Counted from the stretch's first letter, positions 18,489 to 28,791 are shown. The stretch is DNA of 64,000 bases from Oceanobacter mangrovi (GCF_019740315.1 NZ_JAHXZR010000010.1:146344-210343); one strand, 5' to 3'. Made by a program: numbers and translations. The notes: generated by a model from the letters alone, not told the origin.

Positions 18489-20171
18489 ATGACTTACCAG
18501 AATTATTCCAACGTCGGCTTCCAGCCTGCCAAATACCGTCGCTTCCCGGTGATCAACAAAGCTGATCGCCGCTGGCCTTCACAGCAAATCCAGCAAGCAC
18601 CTATGTGGTGTTCTGTTGACCTGCGCGACGGTAACCAGGCACTGATCGAACCGATGAACGTGAGCCAGAAACAGGCCATGTGGAATCTGCTGGTCAGCAT
18701 GGGCTTCAAGGAAATCGAAGTGGGTTTCCCGGCTGCCTCTCAGCCTGACTTTGACTTCGTGCGCTGGTTGATTGAAGAAAACCGCATCCCCGAAGATGTC
18801 ACCATTCAGGTTCTGGTTCAGGCTCGCAACGAATTGATTGAACGCACTTATGAGGCGCTCGAAGGTGTCCGTCGTGCCGTGGTACACGTGTACAACTCCA
18901 CCTCGCCGGTACAGCGCAACAAGGTTTTTGGTCTGGATAAGGAAGGCATCATTGAGATTGCCCGTAACGGTGCCCGCAAGGTGCAGCAGGTTGCCCGCGA
19001 CTATCCAAACACTGCCTGGACATTCCAGTACTCGCCAGAGAGCTTCTCCGGTACTGAAATCGATTTTGCCGTGGAAGTCTGTAACGCCGTGATCGATGTA
19101 TGGCAGCCAACGCCAGACAACAAGGCCATCATCAACTTGCCAGCCACCGTTGAGTCCTCCATGCCCAACGTGTTTGCCGACCAGGTGGAGTGGTTCTGCG
19201 ACAACGTCAATCAACGTGACAGCATTGTAGTGAGCATTCACACCCACAACGACCGTGGTTGTGCGGTAGCCGCGGCTGAAATGGCGATTCTGGCTGGTGC
19301 TGACCGTATCGAAGGCACCTTGCTCGGCAATGGCGAGCGTACCGGCAACATGGACATCGTCACCATGGCGATGAACCTGTACTCCCAGGGCATTGATCCA
19401 CAGCTGGATATTGCCATGGCAGACGACATCATCAGTACCGTTGAAGCCTGTACCAACATCAAGACCCACCCACGCCATCCATGGTTGGGCGAGCTGGTTT
19501 ACACCGCCTTCTCCGGCAGCCACCAGGACGCTATTCGCAAGTGTCTGGCCCAACAGGCTGACGACGAGTACTGGGATGTTGCCTACCTGCCAATCAACCC
19601 GGCAGACATCGGTCGCAGCTATCAGTCAGTGATTCGCGTTAACAGCCAATCTGGCAAGGGTGGCGCTTCTTACTTGTTGGAGCAGGAATTGGGCATTACC
19701 TTGCCACGCTGGGTGCAAATTGAATTAGCCCAGCCAGTGCAAAAAATGGCCGAAGCCAAAGAAGGCGAATTGACCACAGCTGACGTGGTTGGCGTATTCC
19801 GTCGTCAATTCATGACCAGCCATGGTCAATTGCAGCTCGATAGCTACTCGCTGGAAGGCCAGGGTCATCAACACGCAGTTCGCGCCAGCATTAATGATGG
19901 TGCCAACATGATCGCGATGGATGGCCACGGCAACGGTGCCATCAGTGCCTTCACCGATGCAATCTTGCGAGCGATGGGCGTCGCCGTACAGATCGTGCAG
20001 TTCGACGAACAGGCTACCAGTGAAGGCTCTGATGCCGGTGCCATCGCCTTTATACAAGCCAACATCAACGGCAAGCGCTATACGGGTGCCGCTGAAGACG
20101 CCGACACCCTCAGTGCCAGCATGAATGCGGTATTGGCCGTGGTGAACCAGGCGCTGGCCGACAAAGGCTGA
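18489..20171 (+). CDS. leuA: 2-isopropylmalate synthase, long type
   Basis: First committed step of leucine synthesis: acetyl-CoA + 2-ketoisovalerate to 2-isopropylmalate. The 560 residues and the N-terminus YRRFPVINKADRRWP identify the type 2 (yeast/actinobacteria-like) LeuA rather than the E. coli type. The TIM barrel has the metal-binding Asp44 in SVDLRDGNQ and HTHNDRG near 251-257. The C-terminal LeuA dimer/allosteric domain (about 430-555) suggests leucine feedback. It lies divergent to an Lrp-family regulator and ends in a strong terminator. Confidence 0.95.
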   Translation: MTYQNYSNVGFQPAKYRRFPVINKADRRWPSQQIQQAPMWCSVDLRDGNQALIEPMNVSQKQAMWNLLVSMGFKEIEVGFPAASQPDFDFVRWLIEENRIPEDVTIQVLVQARNELIERTYEALEGVRRAVVHVYNSTSPVQRNKVFGLDKEGIIEIARNGARKVQQVARDYPNTAWTFQYSPESFSGTEIDFAVEVCNAVIDVWQPTPDNKAIINLPATVESSMPNVFADQVEWFCDNVNQRDSIVVSIHTHNDRGCAVAAAEMAILAGADRIEGTLLGNGERTGNMDIVTMAMNLYSQGIDPQLDIAMADDIISTVEACTNIKTHPRHPWLGELVYTAFSGSHQDAIRKCLAQQADDEYWDVAYLPINPADIGRSYQSVIRVNSQSGKGGASYLLEQELGITLPRWVQIELAQPVQKMAEAKEGELTTADVVGVFRRQFMTSHGQLQLDSYSLEGQGHQHAVRASINDGANMIAMDGHGNGAISAFTDAILRAMGVAVQIVQFDEQATSEGSDAGAIAFIQANINGKRYTGAAEDADTLSASMNAVLAVVNQALADKG

Positions 20172-20199
20172 TCGGTTTATTCAAATTGGTTCCTTCAAG

Positions 20200-20227
20200 G
20201 TGCCGATAAACCAGTGCCGATAAACCA
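20200..20227 (+). repeat. Tandem 14-bp duplication after leuA
   Basis: GTGCCGATAAACCA occurs twice head to tail (20200-20213, 20214-20227) between the leuA stop and its terminator. It looks like a recent small duplication. Confidence 0.85.
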
Positions 20228-20235
20228 CTCAAGGA

Positions 20236-20260
20236 AGCGAGTCAGATGACTCGCTTTTTT
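20236..20260 (+). terminator. Intrinsic terminator of leuA
   Basis: AGCGAGTCA-GA-TGACTCGCT stem followed by T5; plus strand. Confidence 0.9.
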
Positions 20261-20468
20261 GTTTCCACCAAGGCGCTTTTCCAGCCCCTTTAATTGTTCC
20301 ACTTATAACAACACCCTGTTTCATTAGACCTTGGTCTTCCTCCCCCAGGCATACAAAGCGGCCAATAACCCGTACTATCCGGCCCGATTTGCCACAAATA
20401 ATTAACAAAACAAGCCAGTCCGGTTATGAAATCGAATTGGCATGTGTCGAACAGACAGAGAGATTGAT

Positions 20469-21986
20469 ATGGCTGATACTCCACGCATAGCCTGCAGTGC
20501 ACTGCAATCCAAAATTATGACTGCAGCAGAAGCGGCTGAACTGATCCCGGCGGGCGCAACCGTTGGTATGAGCGGATTCACCGGAGCGGGTTACCCGAAG
20601 GCCGTGCCAGGAGCGTTGGCTGAACGAATCAAGAAACTGAATGAAAGTGGTCAGACCGGTTTCCGCATCAACGTCTGGACTGGTGCTTCCACTGCACCTG
20701 AGCTGGATGGTGAGCTGGCCAAGGTTGACGGCATCAACATGCGTCTGCCATTCCAGACCGACCCTATTTGTCGTGAAAAAATCAACAACGGCGAAATGGA
20801 CTACATCGACTATCACCTGTCCGAAGTATCCCAATACGCTTGGTCCGGCTTCCTTGGCAAAATGAACATTGCCGTGATTGAAGCGACCGCTATTCGTGAA
20901 GACGGCAGCCTGGTGCCATCCTCCTCAATCGGTAACAACAAAACCTGGATCGAGCAGGCTGATCACATCATTATCGAAGTCAACCACAAGCAGCCAGCCA
21001 AGCTGGAAGGCATGCATGACGTTTACTACGGTACTGCCCTGCCACCGCACCGCAAGCCAATCATGATCACCAAGCCGGCTGATCGTATTGGTGAAAAATA
21101 CCTGGCTTGTCCGATTGAAAAAGTTATCGCGGTTGTTGAAACCAACGCTGCTGACCGTAACAGCCCGTTCAAGCCAACCGACGAAGTGTCCAAGCGTATC
21201 GCTGATCACATCATCAATTTCCTCAAGGACGAAATTGAAATCGGTCGTCTGCCACCAGAAATGCTGCCAATCCAGTCTGGCGTGGGTAACATTCCAAACG
21301 CAGTACTGGAAGGTCTTAACGATGGTCCGTTCAAGAACCTGACGTCCTTCACCGAAGTGATTCAGGACGGCATGCTGAAAATGCTGAAGTCCGGCACGCT
21401 GGCCGTTGCTTCTGCGACTTCTTTCTCCCTGAGCCCGGAAGGTATCAAGGAATTTGAAGACAACATCGACCTCTACCGCGAAAAAATCATTCTGCGTCAG
21501 CAAGACCTGAGCAACCACCCGGAACTGATCCGTCGTCTTGGTGTGATTGCCATGAACGGTCTGCTGGAAGCGGATATCTACGGTAACGTGAACTCCACTC
21601 ACGTGATGGGTACCCGCATGATGAATGGTATCGGTGGTTCCGGTGACTTCGCCCGTAACGGCTACCTGTCGATCTTCGTATCACCTGCCACTGCCAAGGG
21701 CGGTGACATCTCTGCCATCGTGCCAATGGTCTCTCACGTTGACCACACTGAACACGATGTGAAAGTGATTGTGACTGAACACGGTCTGGCAGACCTGCGC
21801 GGCCTGTCGCCACGCAAGCGGGCGATGGAAATCATCAACAAGTGTGCGGACCCTGCGTACCGCCCTGCGCTGATGAGCTACTTCGAACGCGCCTGCGCCA
21901 GCGGCCGCGGCATGCACACGCCACACCTGCTGGGTGAAGCGCTGAGCTGGCACCAGCGTTATGAAGAAACCGGCAAAATGCTGTAA
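20469..21986 (+). CDS. Acetyl-CoA hydrolase/transferase family protein (likely succinate or propionate:acetate CoA transferase)
   Basis: Class I CoA transferase of 505 residues using an internal ATG at 20469 with AGAGAGA upstream. Two halves: the N-terminal SGFTGAGYPKAVPGAL motif and a C-terminal half with GVGNIPNAVLEGL, TEVIQDGMLKML and NGIGGSGDFARNG. The glutamate in the TEV segment fits the catalytic Glu of AarC/Cat1-like enzymes. It moves CoA between acetate and succinyl- or propionyl-CoA; the exact pair cannot be read from sequence. It converges with the FAN1-like gene, the stop codons being adjacent. Confidence 0.88.
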   Translation: MADTPRIACSALQSKIMTAAEAAELIPAGATVGMSGFTGAGYPKAVPGALAERIKKLNESGQTGFRINVWTGASTAPELDGELAKVDGINMRLPFQTDPICREKINNGEMDYIDYHLSEVSQYAWSGFLGKMNIAVIEATAIREDGSLVPSSSIGNNKTWIEQADHIIIEVNHKQPAKLEGMHDVYYGTALPPHRKPIMITKPADRIGEKYLACPIEKVIAVVETNAADRNSPFKPTDEVSKRIADHIINFLKDEIEIGRLPPEMLPIQSGVGNIPNAVLEGLNDGPFKNLTSFTEVIQDGMLKMLKSGTLAVASATSFSLSPEGIKEFEDNIDLYREKIILRQQDLSNHPELIRRLGVIAMNGLLEADIYGNVNSTHVMGTRMMNGIGGSGDFARNGYLSIFVSPATAKGGDISAIVPMVSHVDHTEHDVKVIVTEHGLADLRGLSPRKRAMEIINKCADPAYRPALMSYFERACASGRGMHTPHLLGEALSWHQRYEETGKML

Positions 21987-23756
21987 TTAACCGTTTTGAT
22001 GGAACTGGTACGGTCTGCCTGTGGAACGTACCAGGTACCACACCCTGGCCGGGACGCCCTGCTGCCTGAAAAACCCCAACCAGCTTTTCTGGTTTGGCTG
22101 CAAGGTGTCTCCCGGTCCTTTTACTTCTATCAGCTCGTAACCATCCTCTTCACCAAACCAGACAAGATCCGGCAAACCGGTCTTGCGGCGTTTCAAATCC
22201 CCAAGCATACGTTCAAAAATCTGCTGCCAATGCAGTGCTGGAATGCGCTCGAACGCCAGTTGTAAACAGCCTGAAGCCAACGCCTCTGCCATAAATGTCC
22301 AGTACACAAACGGATTGGCCGTTGCCCACTTTTGCTCCAGCCGCTGCAGTACCTGCCGCTGCCAGTCACCGCTCTGCAAACTGTCAAATACCTCCGCAAT
22401 CCGTTGCGCTCTGATTACCGCAAAGTTTTCATCGTACAAATCGTCTGGTCGTAACTGAAACGGATGATAGAAAGCGCCTTTAACCGGCGCATAAATCACG
22501 TCCCAGAACAGCAAACCAAACAGCGATGAAAACAGCGCATTTTCGACGTAAAAACCAGACCCTCCTCGTTGCTGCAACAAGCGTTGCAAGGCAACTGCTT
22601 CAATATTCTGACCTGCCACCAGCAGCTGCTCATCCGCCTCAACCAGCTCCTGCCGCTGTTCCTGCCAGGCTGGCAAAGGCATAAACCAATCCGGAGCTGG
22701 CTGTTGCTGCTTTTTCAACAAACGTGGCAGAAAGCCTTCCAGGAAACGACTTTCTTCATCATTGAATGGCGCCACTGCAATCTGCCGACAGAGCTCCAGT
22801 GCTTCCGCTGGCGCTGTGGTCGCCAACAGCCGAATCTGGCGCTCGCGAGACGGCACCAGCTCCACCCGACGATAGAGTGCCAACGCCTGTTGATCTTCTC
22901 CCAAACGCTCCAGCTGGCGGGCAATTTTCAGCCACTGGCGACCGACTCGCCGTTGCAATACCGGATCGTTATCCAGCACAGGCAAACTGTCTGCGAGCGC
23001 CAGTAACTGCTCACTGTCCAGCTGCTTTGGCCAGTCATCGAGTTCAGGCAAACAATCGTAATAATTCAGGTGGGCCAGTACCTGATCACGACTCTCGAAC
23101 AGTCGCGTTTCGGCATCGAGCAACACCTTTTCATAGCGGTAGACGCCAAGGTCAGACAGTACAAAATCCGTCAGGCTCTGGTTCAAATTGCCGAAGTACA
23201 ACAACCGCAGCAGCCGCAACAGCGCTTCAATAGGGTCAGCCAGCTCAGCAATGGTGGTTGGCAGCAATGGCAGTTCAGCTTGCTGCTGTAGCCATTCATC
23301 CAGCTGCGGGCGTTTCCAGCGTGCCAGCTCTGAGGGTAAATCCAGTTCACCCTGTCTGAGCAAAACCAGCCATTCCGATTTGTTAAACAGGCCACTCCAG
23401 TCGGCGACTGGCAAAAGCAATTGCTGTCCTTGTGGATGCAACCTGATTAAACCCGCCTGTGCCAGTTCCACCATTGCCGCAGACAAACTGTGCAGCTCCT
23501 TGTATTGCAACCTGTCGAGCCGAAACAACCGTCCTTTACGACTGTGCAAGCGTACAAACCAGCCACGACTGTTGGCTGGCAAAACCATCAGAGCGGTTAA
23601 TAACACTAGCTCGTCGGCGAGTAACAAGTCGTGATAGCGCTCCAGCACCTGAGCCAGCAGCTGATCAAAATTATCGAGATAATAAAAAGGCGGCAAATCC
23701 GGATTAGCAGCAGTCGTGCGAGCAGATTCAGGCAGGTCGTTATCGGAGAGAGACAT
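21987..23756 (-). CDS. FAN1-like VRR-NUC structure-specific nuclease
   Basis: A 589-residue protein whose last third is a VRR-NUC (PD-(D/E)XK) nuclease: RKTGLPDLVWFG...ELIEVKGPGD near 525-547 provides the catalytic Asp, Glu and Lys, followed by QKSWLGFF. The N-terminal part, including a helical TPR-like middle, matches the layout of bacterial FAN1, e.g. from Pseudomonas. Such enzymes cut 5' flaps and help repair interstrand crosslinks. Pairing with the unknown 657-residue gene upstream is on the same strand, but a terminator-like hairpin separates them. Confidence 0.85.
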   Translation of the reverse strand: MSLSDNDLPESARTTAANPDLPPFYYLDNFDQLLAQVLERYHDLLLADELVLLTALMVLPANSRGWFVRLHSRKGRLFRLDRLQYKELHSLSAAMVELAQAGLIRLHPQGQQLLLPVADWSGLFNKSEWLVLLRQGELDLPSELARWKRPQLDEWLQQQAELPLLPTTIAELADPIEALLRLLRLLYFGNLNQSLTDFVLSDLGVYRYEKVLLDAETRLFESRDQVLAHLNYYDCLPELDDWPKQLDSEQLLALADSLPVLDNDPVLQRRVGRQWLKIARQLERLGEDQQALALYRRVELVPSRERQIRLLATTAPAEALELCRQIAVAPFNDEESRFLEGFLPRLLKKQQQPAPDWFMPLPAWQEQRQELVEADEQLLVAGQNIEAVALQRLLQQRGGSGFYVENALFSSLFGLLFWDVIYAPVKGAFYHPFQLRPDDLYDENFAVIRAQRIAEVFDSLQSGDWQRQVLQRLEQKWATANPFVYWTFMAEALASGCLQLAFERIPALHWQQIFERMLGDLKRRKTGLPDLVWFGEEDGYELIEVKGPGDTLQPNQKSWLGFFRQQGVPARVWYLVRSTGRPYQFHQNG

Positions 23757-23806
23757 AAACGAAGGAGTGGCAGCTGGTAGTCAATACATCCACAGCATAA
23801 CAAATA

Positions 23807-23835
23807 CGCCCGGACAGCTTGCAAGCTTCCGGGCG
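23807..23835 (-). terminator. Hairpin after the 657-residue gene
   Basis: CGCCCGGA (23807-23814) pairs with TCCGGGCG (23828-23835); the loop itself contains the palindrome AGCTTGCAAGCT. It lies right after the stop at 23841 and before the FAN1-like gene. Confidence 0.5.
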
Positions 23836-23840
23836 GATCA

Positions 23841-25814
23841 TCACCAATTGGATGGCGCAGCCCAGAAATCCAGCTCGGCCAGCACCTCACGGGCCGCGAC
23901 CCAACGGCCTTTCAGATAGCCTTGATGGCAGCGGCAAACCTCCGATTCAACGTGCTTTTTGCAGCCGACAGGCTGGCCCACTCTGGTGGGATCAAAATCA
24001 GCAATTATCAGACGGCCACGCTGATCCGCAGAAAAATAGCCGTCAAAGCCCTTGTTGCTCATTTGCGGTTGTTCCAGCCAGTCATCGTCGTCCTGTTCGC
24101 CCTGTTCCGGTAAGTCAGCGTGATCAGCCAACGGCATAAAGCGCGCGGGTTCCAGCACATAAACCAGTGAATGAGGCACGTCATCAGCGTTCAGGCGACG
24201 CGATAACTGCCAGGCAACGTCCAGTGACGTACTGCCACACGCCACCAGCTGTACTGGCTGGTGAGGCTCCCCAGCCAGACAGACCGCACCTTGTTTGATC
24301 AACAGATCGCTCTGCAGCTGCGACAGTGGATTGGATGGCTCGCGCAACGGAATTGCGCTCAGGTAAATGCTGCCATTATCACCATAACAACTGCGTAGCA
24401 GACCCAGTGTGGTGGTCATGTCTGGCGAATAAAGCGTATGGAATCCGGCCGGCGGCACCAGTAGGTCCGCCCAGACATCATCCAGTGTCTGGTCATACAA
24501 ACCCGCCAATGGCCAGGATGCCCACACCGGCATATCCTGATTCGCGCGCATTGGCTGCTGATCTCTGGCCAGGCTTTGAATTGCAGGACTCAGGCTCTGC
24601 AATTGCTGCTGTTGCAACAACAGCAGGTTAATCCCTTGCTGATTACCCAGACAGGCATTCCAGAGCAATTCAGGCTGTTCCGCCAACAGGGCAATCCCCT
24701 CACTCAGATCCTGCGGGTTTGAAGAAGGAATATGCTCACTGCAAGCGCCGTCATTCATCACCAGATGACTGGCAGCCAACTGGGTCCGCAGTCCCGGATT
24801 TACCTCTGCCAGTTCAATCAGGTAATTGGCCATCGGCTGGGATAATTCCCCACCCTGACGGCGATGAGGCAATGGCCGGTTGATGGTGACCAGTGGTTGT
24901 AAAAACGGAATGCGAGGTAGCTTGTCGCGCCACAACGGCAGGGTTTGCAGTACCCCGGCATCTTCAGCCGCAGTGCCTGCCGGTTCTGCCAGATCTACGG
25001 CAGCAGGCTCCAGTACCACCACACGAGGCCCGTTAACTGAATCCTGTTCCAGCTGTAACAGCGCAGCCGCCAGCGAGAGCAAATCCTGCTGGGGACGTAA
25101 CCAGTGCTGTACCTCAGTGGTCGCACACTCATCACAGTGGTAACCACAATCATCCGGCAGACAGAAAATCACGCAGGCAGCCGCGCCAGACAACTGGCCA
25201 ACAGCGGCAGCCTCCAGCTGCTGCTGTGCCTGGCTTGCCGCAACGGCAGGCAAGACCCATAACAGCTCACCGTTGTGTGCTCTGAAAGATGCCTGTTGCA
25301 CAGCGCCATAGGAGATGTGTTCTATTTGCACCAGCTCTGGCGACAACCAGGGACCCGGCCCTACTCGCTTGCTGCTGTCAGAACCAAACTCCTGCTGTAA
25401 TTTCTGCCAGCCGGCCAGATCGTTTGGATAGCGCCGCCGCCGTAATGGCGAGCCAGTCGCAGTCAGCCATTGCCAGAGTTCGGCAACCAGACCAAATTGT
25501 GGCTCCGCAACCAACCAGCGGCGGTTTTTACCAGTCAGATGGTTCAGCAGTAATTGCGCTGCCTGTAACCGTGACAAGGATTGCCAATAACCACAATCCG
25601 CCAGCCCGGCCTGTTCAGCCAGCTGCGGAATTTGATGCCCAACCCATTCCTGCATGGCAGTCATTTCCACTACCGCATGGGCAATCTGTTCTCCAGCAAC
25701 TCTCTGTCCTTGCTGTTGCAATAGTTGCTGCAAACTCGCGACAACATCGGTCGGCACCAGCAATTCGCCGATACAGGACAAGTCAGATGGATAAACAGGC
25801 TTGGAGCTGCTCAT
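23841..25814 (-). CDS. Unrecognised 657-residue protein, faintly like the C-terminal half of a transketolase-type E1 enzyme
   Basis: I do not recognise this protein firmly. It is rich in Gln and Leu, has no signal peptide and no membrane segment. Residues about 470-600 (HTLYSPDMTTTLGLLR, GSIYLSAIPLREP, LIKQGAVCL, PVQLVACGSTSLDVAWQLSRRL, LVYVLEPARF) line up by eye with the C-terminal part of AceE-type pyruvate dehydrogenase E1. The thiamine-diphosphate GDG motif is not seen, so any such fold would be non-catalytic or very divergent. Cysteine clusters CGYHCDEC (about 220) and CKKHVESEVCRCH (about 625) could bind metal. It sits between pnp and the FAN1-like gene. Confidence 0.55.
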   Translation of the reverse strand: MSSSKPVYPSDLSCIGELLVPTDVVASLQQLLQQQGQRVAGEQIAHAVVEMTAMQEWVGHQIPQLAEQAGLADCGYWQSLSRLQAAQLLLNHLTGKNRRWLVAEPQFGLVAELWQWLTATGSPLRRRRYPNDLAGWQKLQQEFGSDSSKRVGPGPWLSPELVQIEHISYGAVQQASFRAHNGELLWVLPAVAASQAQQQLEAAAVGQLSGAAACVIFCLPDDCGYHCDECATTEVQHWLRPQQDLLSLAAALLQLEQDSVNGPRVVVLEPAAVDLAEPAGTAAEDAGVLQTLPLWRDKLPRIPFLQPLVTINRPLPHRRQGGELSQPMANYLIELAEVNPGLRTQLAASHLVMNDGACSEHIPSSNPQDLSEGIALLAEQPELLWNACLGNQQGINLLLLQQQQLQSLSPAIQSLARDQQPMRANQDMPVWASWPLAGLYDQTLDDVWADLLVPPAGFHTLYSPDMTTTLGLLRSCYGDNGSIYLSAIPLREPSNPLSQLQSDLLIKQGAVCLAGEPHQPVQLVACGSTSLDVAWQLSRRLNADDVPHSLVYVLEPARFMPLADHADLPEQGEQDDDDWLEQPQMSNKGFDGYFSADQRGRLIIADFDPTRVGQPVGCKKHVESEVCRCHQGYLKGRWVAAREVLAELDFWAAPSNW

Positions 25815-25950
25815 CAGGAATACTCCTGGCAGATGGGTTCGATTTCAGTCTAGATAGTGACTGACATAACCTCATTGCCATGCATCAAACATGCAATCGT
25901 ATTGATGAAGATGGCGCGGGACTTTGCATCCAGCTTGACCAGAAACAAAA

Positions 25951-25974
25951 AAACCGCCAGAAGGCGGTTTTTTT
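25951..25974 (-). terminator. Intrinsic terminator of pnp
   Basis: AAACCGCC-AGAA-GGCGGTTT with A and T runs on both sides, just after the pnp stop at 25995. Confidence 0.9.
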
Positions 25975-25994
25975 GTGGTCGATCAGGGAACCAA

Positions 25995-28103
25995 TCAGGC
26001 TGGTTGTTCTACGCCTTTCATGGTCAGCTTGACGCGGCCTTTTGGATCTACGTCCATCACGTGTACGTTTACTTCCTGACCTTCTTTCAGGTAGTCAGAA
26101 ACGTTTTCAACACGTTCTTCGCTGATCTGGGAGATGTGCAGCAGACCATCCTTACCAGGCAGAACAGTGATGAAAGCACCGAAGTCAACGATCTTGCTGA
26201 CCTTACCCTTGTAGGTAGTACCAACTTCAATCTCGGCAGTGATCGCTTCGATCATGCTGCGAGCCAGATCAGAAGCTTCTTTACCGGCGGCAAAGATCTT
26301 GATTTCGCCATCGTCGTTGATGTCGATAGAGGCACCAGACTTGTCGGTGATGTCACGGATGGTTGCACCGCCCTTACCGATAACTTCACGAATCTTGTCG
26401 GAAGGAATCTTCATGGTAGTCATGGTTGGCGCGTTTTCAGCCAGCTGCTTGCGAGGCTCAGCGATCACCTGGTTCATCTGATCCAGAATGTGCAGACGGG
26501 CGGCCTTGGCTTTTTCCAGCGCAATTTCCATGATCTGCTCGGTGATACCTTCGATCTTGATATCCATCTGCAGTGCAGTGATACCTTCGTCAGTACCGGC
26601 AACCTTGAAGTCCATATCGCCCAGGTGGTCTTCGTCACCCAGAATGTCGGTCAGAACAGCGAAGCTCTCGCCTTCTTTAACCAGACCCATGGCGATACCA
26701 GCAACCGGAGCTTTCAGCGGTACACCTGCGTCCATCAACGCCAGCGAAGCACCACACACGGAAGCCATGGAAGAAGAACCGTTGGATTCAGTGATTTCGG
26801 AAACCACACGGATGGTGTACGGGAACTCATCGTGCTCTGGCATCATTGCCTGAACACCGCGACGGGCCAGACGACCGTGACCGATTTCACGACGACCTGG
26901 AGTACCCAGACGACCAGCTTCACCTACAGAGTATGGAGGGAAGTTGTAGTGGAACAGGAATGGATCGTCCTTGGTACCGTGCAGGAAATCGATCATCTGC
27001 GCATCACGGGCAGAACCCAGAGTGGTCACAACAATCGCCTGGGTTTCACCACGGGTGAACAGGGCAGAACCGTGAGCGTTGGCCAGCACGCCGGTTTCGA
27101 TGGTCAGCGGACGTACGGTGTCGTTGTCACGACCGTCGATACGTGGCTGGCCATCAATAACGCGCTGACGTACCACTTCGTACTTCAGCTCGCCAACCAT
27201 CTCGGCCACTTCATCAGCAGAGAAGCCTTCTTCGCCTTCAGCAGCAACCAGTTTCGCAACTGCGGCAGCTTTGACTTCGTCCAGCTTGGCATAACGGGCC
27301 ATCTTGTCGGAGATGGTGTAAGCCTCACCGATACCGGCTGCAGATTCCGCCTTGACGGCTTCATACAGAGCTTCGTTACGGGCTTCAGCAGACCAGTCCC
27401 AACGAACCACTGCCAGCTCTTCAACCCACTCACTGATAGCGGTGATAGCGCTCTGGAATGATTTGTGAGCGAACAGTACAGCGCCCAGCATTTCGTCTTC
27501 GGTCAGTTCGTCGGCTTCGGATTCAACCATCAGCACAGCGTCTTTGGTACCGGCAACCATCATGTCCAGCAGAGAATCTTCCAGCTGGCTGATGCTTGGG
27601 TTGAGGATGTAGCCTTCGTCTTCGATGAAACCTACACGGGCACCACCGATAGGACCATTGAAAGGCACACCGGATACTGCCAGTGCTGCGGAAGTCGCGA
27701 TCATGCCCAGTACATCCGGGTTCACGTCTTTTTCAGCAGACATCACAGTGATGATGACCTGTACTTCGTTCATGAAGCCTTCGGCGAACAATGGACGAAT
27801 CGGACGGTCGATCAGACGGGAAGTCAGGGTTTCGTTTTCGGAAGGACGACCTTCACGCTTCAGGTAACCGCCAGGAATACGACCAACGGAATACATTTTT
27901 TCCTGGTAGTGCACGGACAGCGGGAAGAAATCCTGGCCTGGCTTGGTGCTCTTGGCAGCAACCACAGTCGCCAGCACCTGGGTCTTGCCCATGGTAGCCA
28001 GTACGGCGCCGTCTGCCTGACGGGCTACACGGCCGGTTTCCAGCGTGATGGTGTCGTTACCGAATTGAAAGGTTTTGCTCTTGGCAACAGGGATATTACT
28101 CAT
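25995..28103 (-). CDS. pnp: Polynucleotide phosphorylase
   Basis: 3'-5' exoribonuclease of the RNA degradosome using phosphate. The 702 residues contain two RNase PH domains (about 1-210 and 310-540), the linking alpha domain, a KH domain ([15 protein letters not shown], near 560) and an S1 domain ([31 protein letters not shown], near 625). It follows rpsO as in most gammaproteobacteria, and its leader holds a long hairpin (28171-28201) of the kind used for RNase III-dependent autocontrol in E. coli. Confidence 0.97.
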   Translation of the reverse strand: MSNIPVAKSKTFQFGNDTITLETGRVARQADGAVLATMGKTQVLATVVAAKSTKPGQDFFPLSVHYQEKMYSVGRIPGGYLKREGRPSENETLTSRLIDRPIRPLFAEGFMNEVQVIITVMSAEKDVNPDVLGMIATSAALAVSGVPFNGPIGGARVGFIEDEGYILNPSISQLEDSLLDMMVAGTKDAVLMVESEADELTEDEMLGAVLFAHKSFQSAITAISEWVEELAVVRWDWSAEARNEALYEAVKAESAAGIGEAYTISDKMARYAKLDEVKAAAVAKLVAAEGEEGFSADEVAEMVGELKYEVVRQRVIDGQPRIDGRDNDTVRPLTIETGVLANAHGSALFTRGETQAIVVTTLGSARDAQMIDFLHGTKDDPFLFHYNFPPYSVGEAGRLGTPGRREIGHGRLARRGVQAMMPEHDEFPYTIRVVSEITESNGSSSMASVCGASLALMDAGVPLKAPVAGIAMGLVKEGESFAVLTDILGDEDHLGDMDFKVAGTDEGITALQMDIKIEGITEQIMEIALEKAKAARLHILDQMNQVIAEPRKQLAENAPTMTTMKIPSDKIREVIGKGGATIRDITDKSGASIDINDDGEIKIFAAGKEASDLARSMIEAITAEIEVGTTYKGKVSKIVDFGAFITVLPGKDGLLHISQISEERVENVSDYLKEGQEVNVHVMDVDPKGRVKLTMKGVEQPA

Positions 28104-28170
28104 TTTTTATCCATTATTTGTCGATCAAACATCCTGTATCACTGCCGGTACTTCTAAGCATTGATCGTAA

Positions 28171-28201
28171 ACTGCATCGATCGCCAAACGATCGAAGCAG
28201 T
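28171..28201 (-). promoter_or_regulatory. Long leader hairpin upstream of pnp
   Basis: ACTGCATCGATCG (28171-28183) pairs with CGATCGAAGCAGT (28189-28201), 12 of 13 positions, five-base loop. It lies 68 bases before the pnp start. E. coli pnp is autoregulated through an RNase III-cut leader hairpin, so the same role is likely here. Confidence 0.6.
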
Positions 28202-28348
28202 AGCGAGCTTCCGGTTACGTCAAGGTCACGAAACAGGAAGAACGACAAATGGTTAGAAGCACCACCGCATCTGGCGGGGTTGGGCACCACAGTGACTACA
28301 GATTTCAGCGGAGTATAGACATTCGCCAGAGCGAACTACAGAAACAAC

Positions 28349-28368
28349 AAAAGCCCCGGAGGGCTTTT
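28349..28368 (-). terminator. Terminator between rpsO and pnp
   Basis: AAAAGCCC-CGGA-GGGCTTTT just after rpsO on the minus strand. Partial read-through would still feed pnp. Confidence 0.75.
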
Positions 28369-28381
28369 GCTGCAAGCGAGA

Positions 28382-28651
28382 TTAGCGACGCAGACCCAGG
28401 CGCTTGATCAGCTCCAGGTAACGGTTAGCATCTTTGCCTTTCAGGTAATCCAGCAGCTTACGACGCTGGTTAACCATGCGGATCAGACCACGACGTGAAT
28501 GGTGATCTTTACCGTGTTCCTTGAAGTGAGACTGCAGGCCCAGGATGTTGTGGGTCAGCAGTGCAACCTGAACTTCAGGAGAACCAGTATCACCTTCAGC
28601 GGTTTGATACTCTTTTACGATCTCGGCTTTTTTCTCAGCAGACAATGCCAT
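28382..28651 (-). CDS. rpsO: 30S ribosomal protein S15
   Basis: Ribosomal protein S15, 89 residues, which binds 16S rRNA helices 20-22. The sequence [17 protein letters not shown] and [22 protein letters not shown] is the family signature. GGAG lies ahead of the ATG. The leader has two hairpins (28676-28691 and 28749-28770), which is of interest because S15 represses its own translation in E. coli. Confidence 0.97.
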   Translation of the reverse strand: MALSAEKKAEIVKEYQTAEGDTGSPEVQVALLTHNILGLQSHFKEHGKDHHSRRGLIRMVNQRRKLLDYLKGKDANRYLELIKRLGLRR

Positions 28652-28675
28652 GCTTTTAACTCCAGATAATGTGCG

Positions 28676-28770
28676 TCAGGCACTCGCCTGATGTTTAAAG
28701 GATTACGTCGCCACCGTGCACATTAACAGTGGGATGCATTTGACTGGCCAGACCAACCACGACAGGTCTG
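28676..28770 (-). promoter_or_regulatory. rpsO leader with two hairpins
   Basis: TCAGGC-ACTC-GCCTGA (28676-28691) and CAGACC...GGTCTG (28749-28770) lie between truB and rpsO. S15 autocontrol through leader structure is known in E. coli; here it is inferred only. Confidence 0.4.
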
Positions 28771-28791
28771 ACCAACCAGAACCGGCTCTGT

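Noticed and set aside
25857..27461. Long plus-strand frame opposite pnp
   Set aside because: Shadow of PNPase, which is unambiguous on the minus strand.
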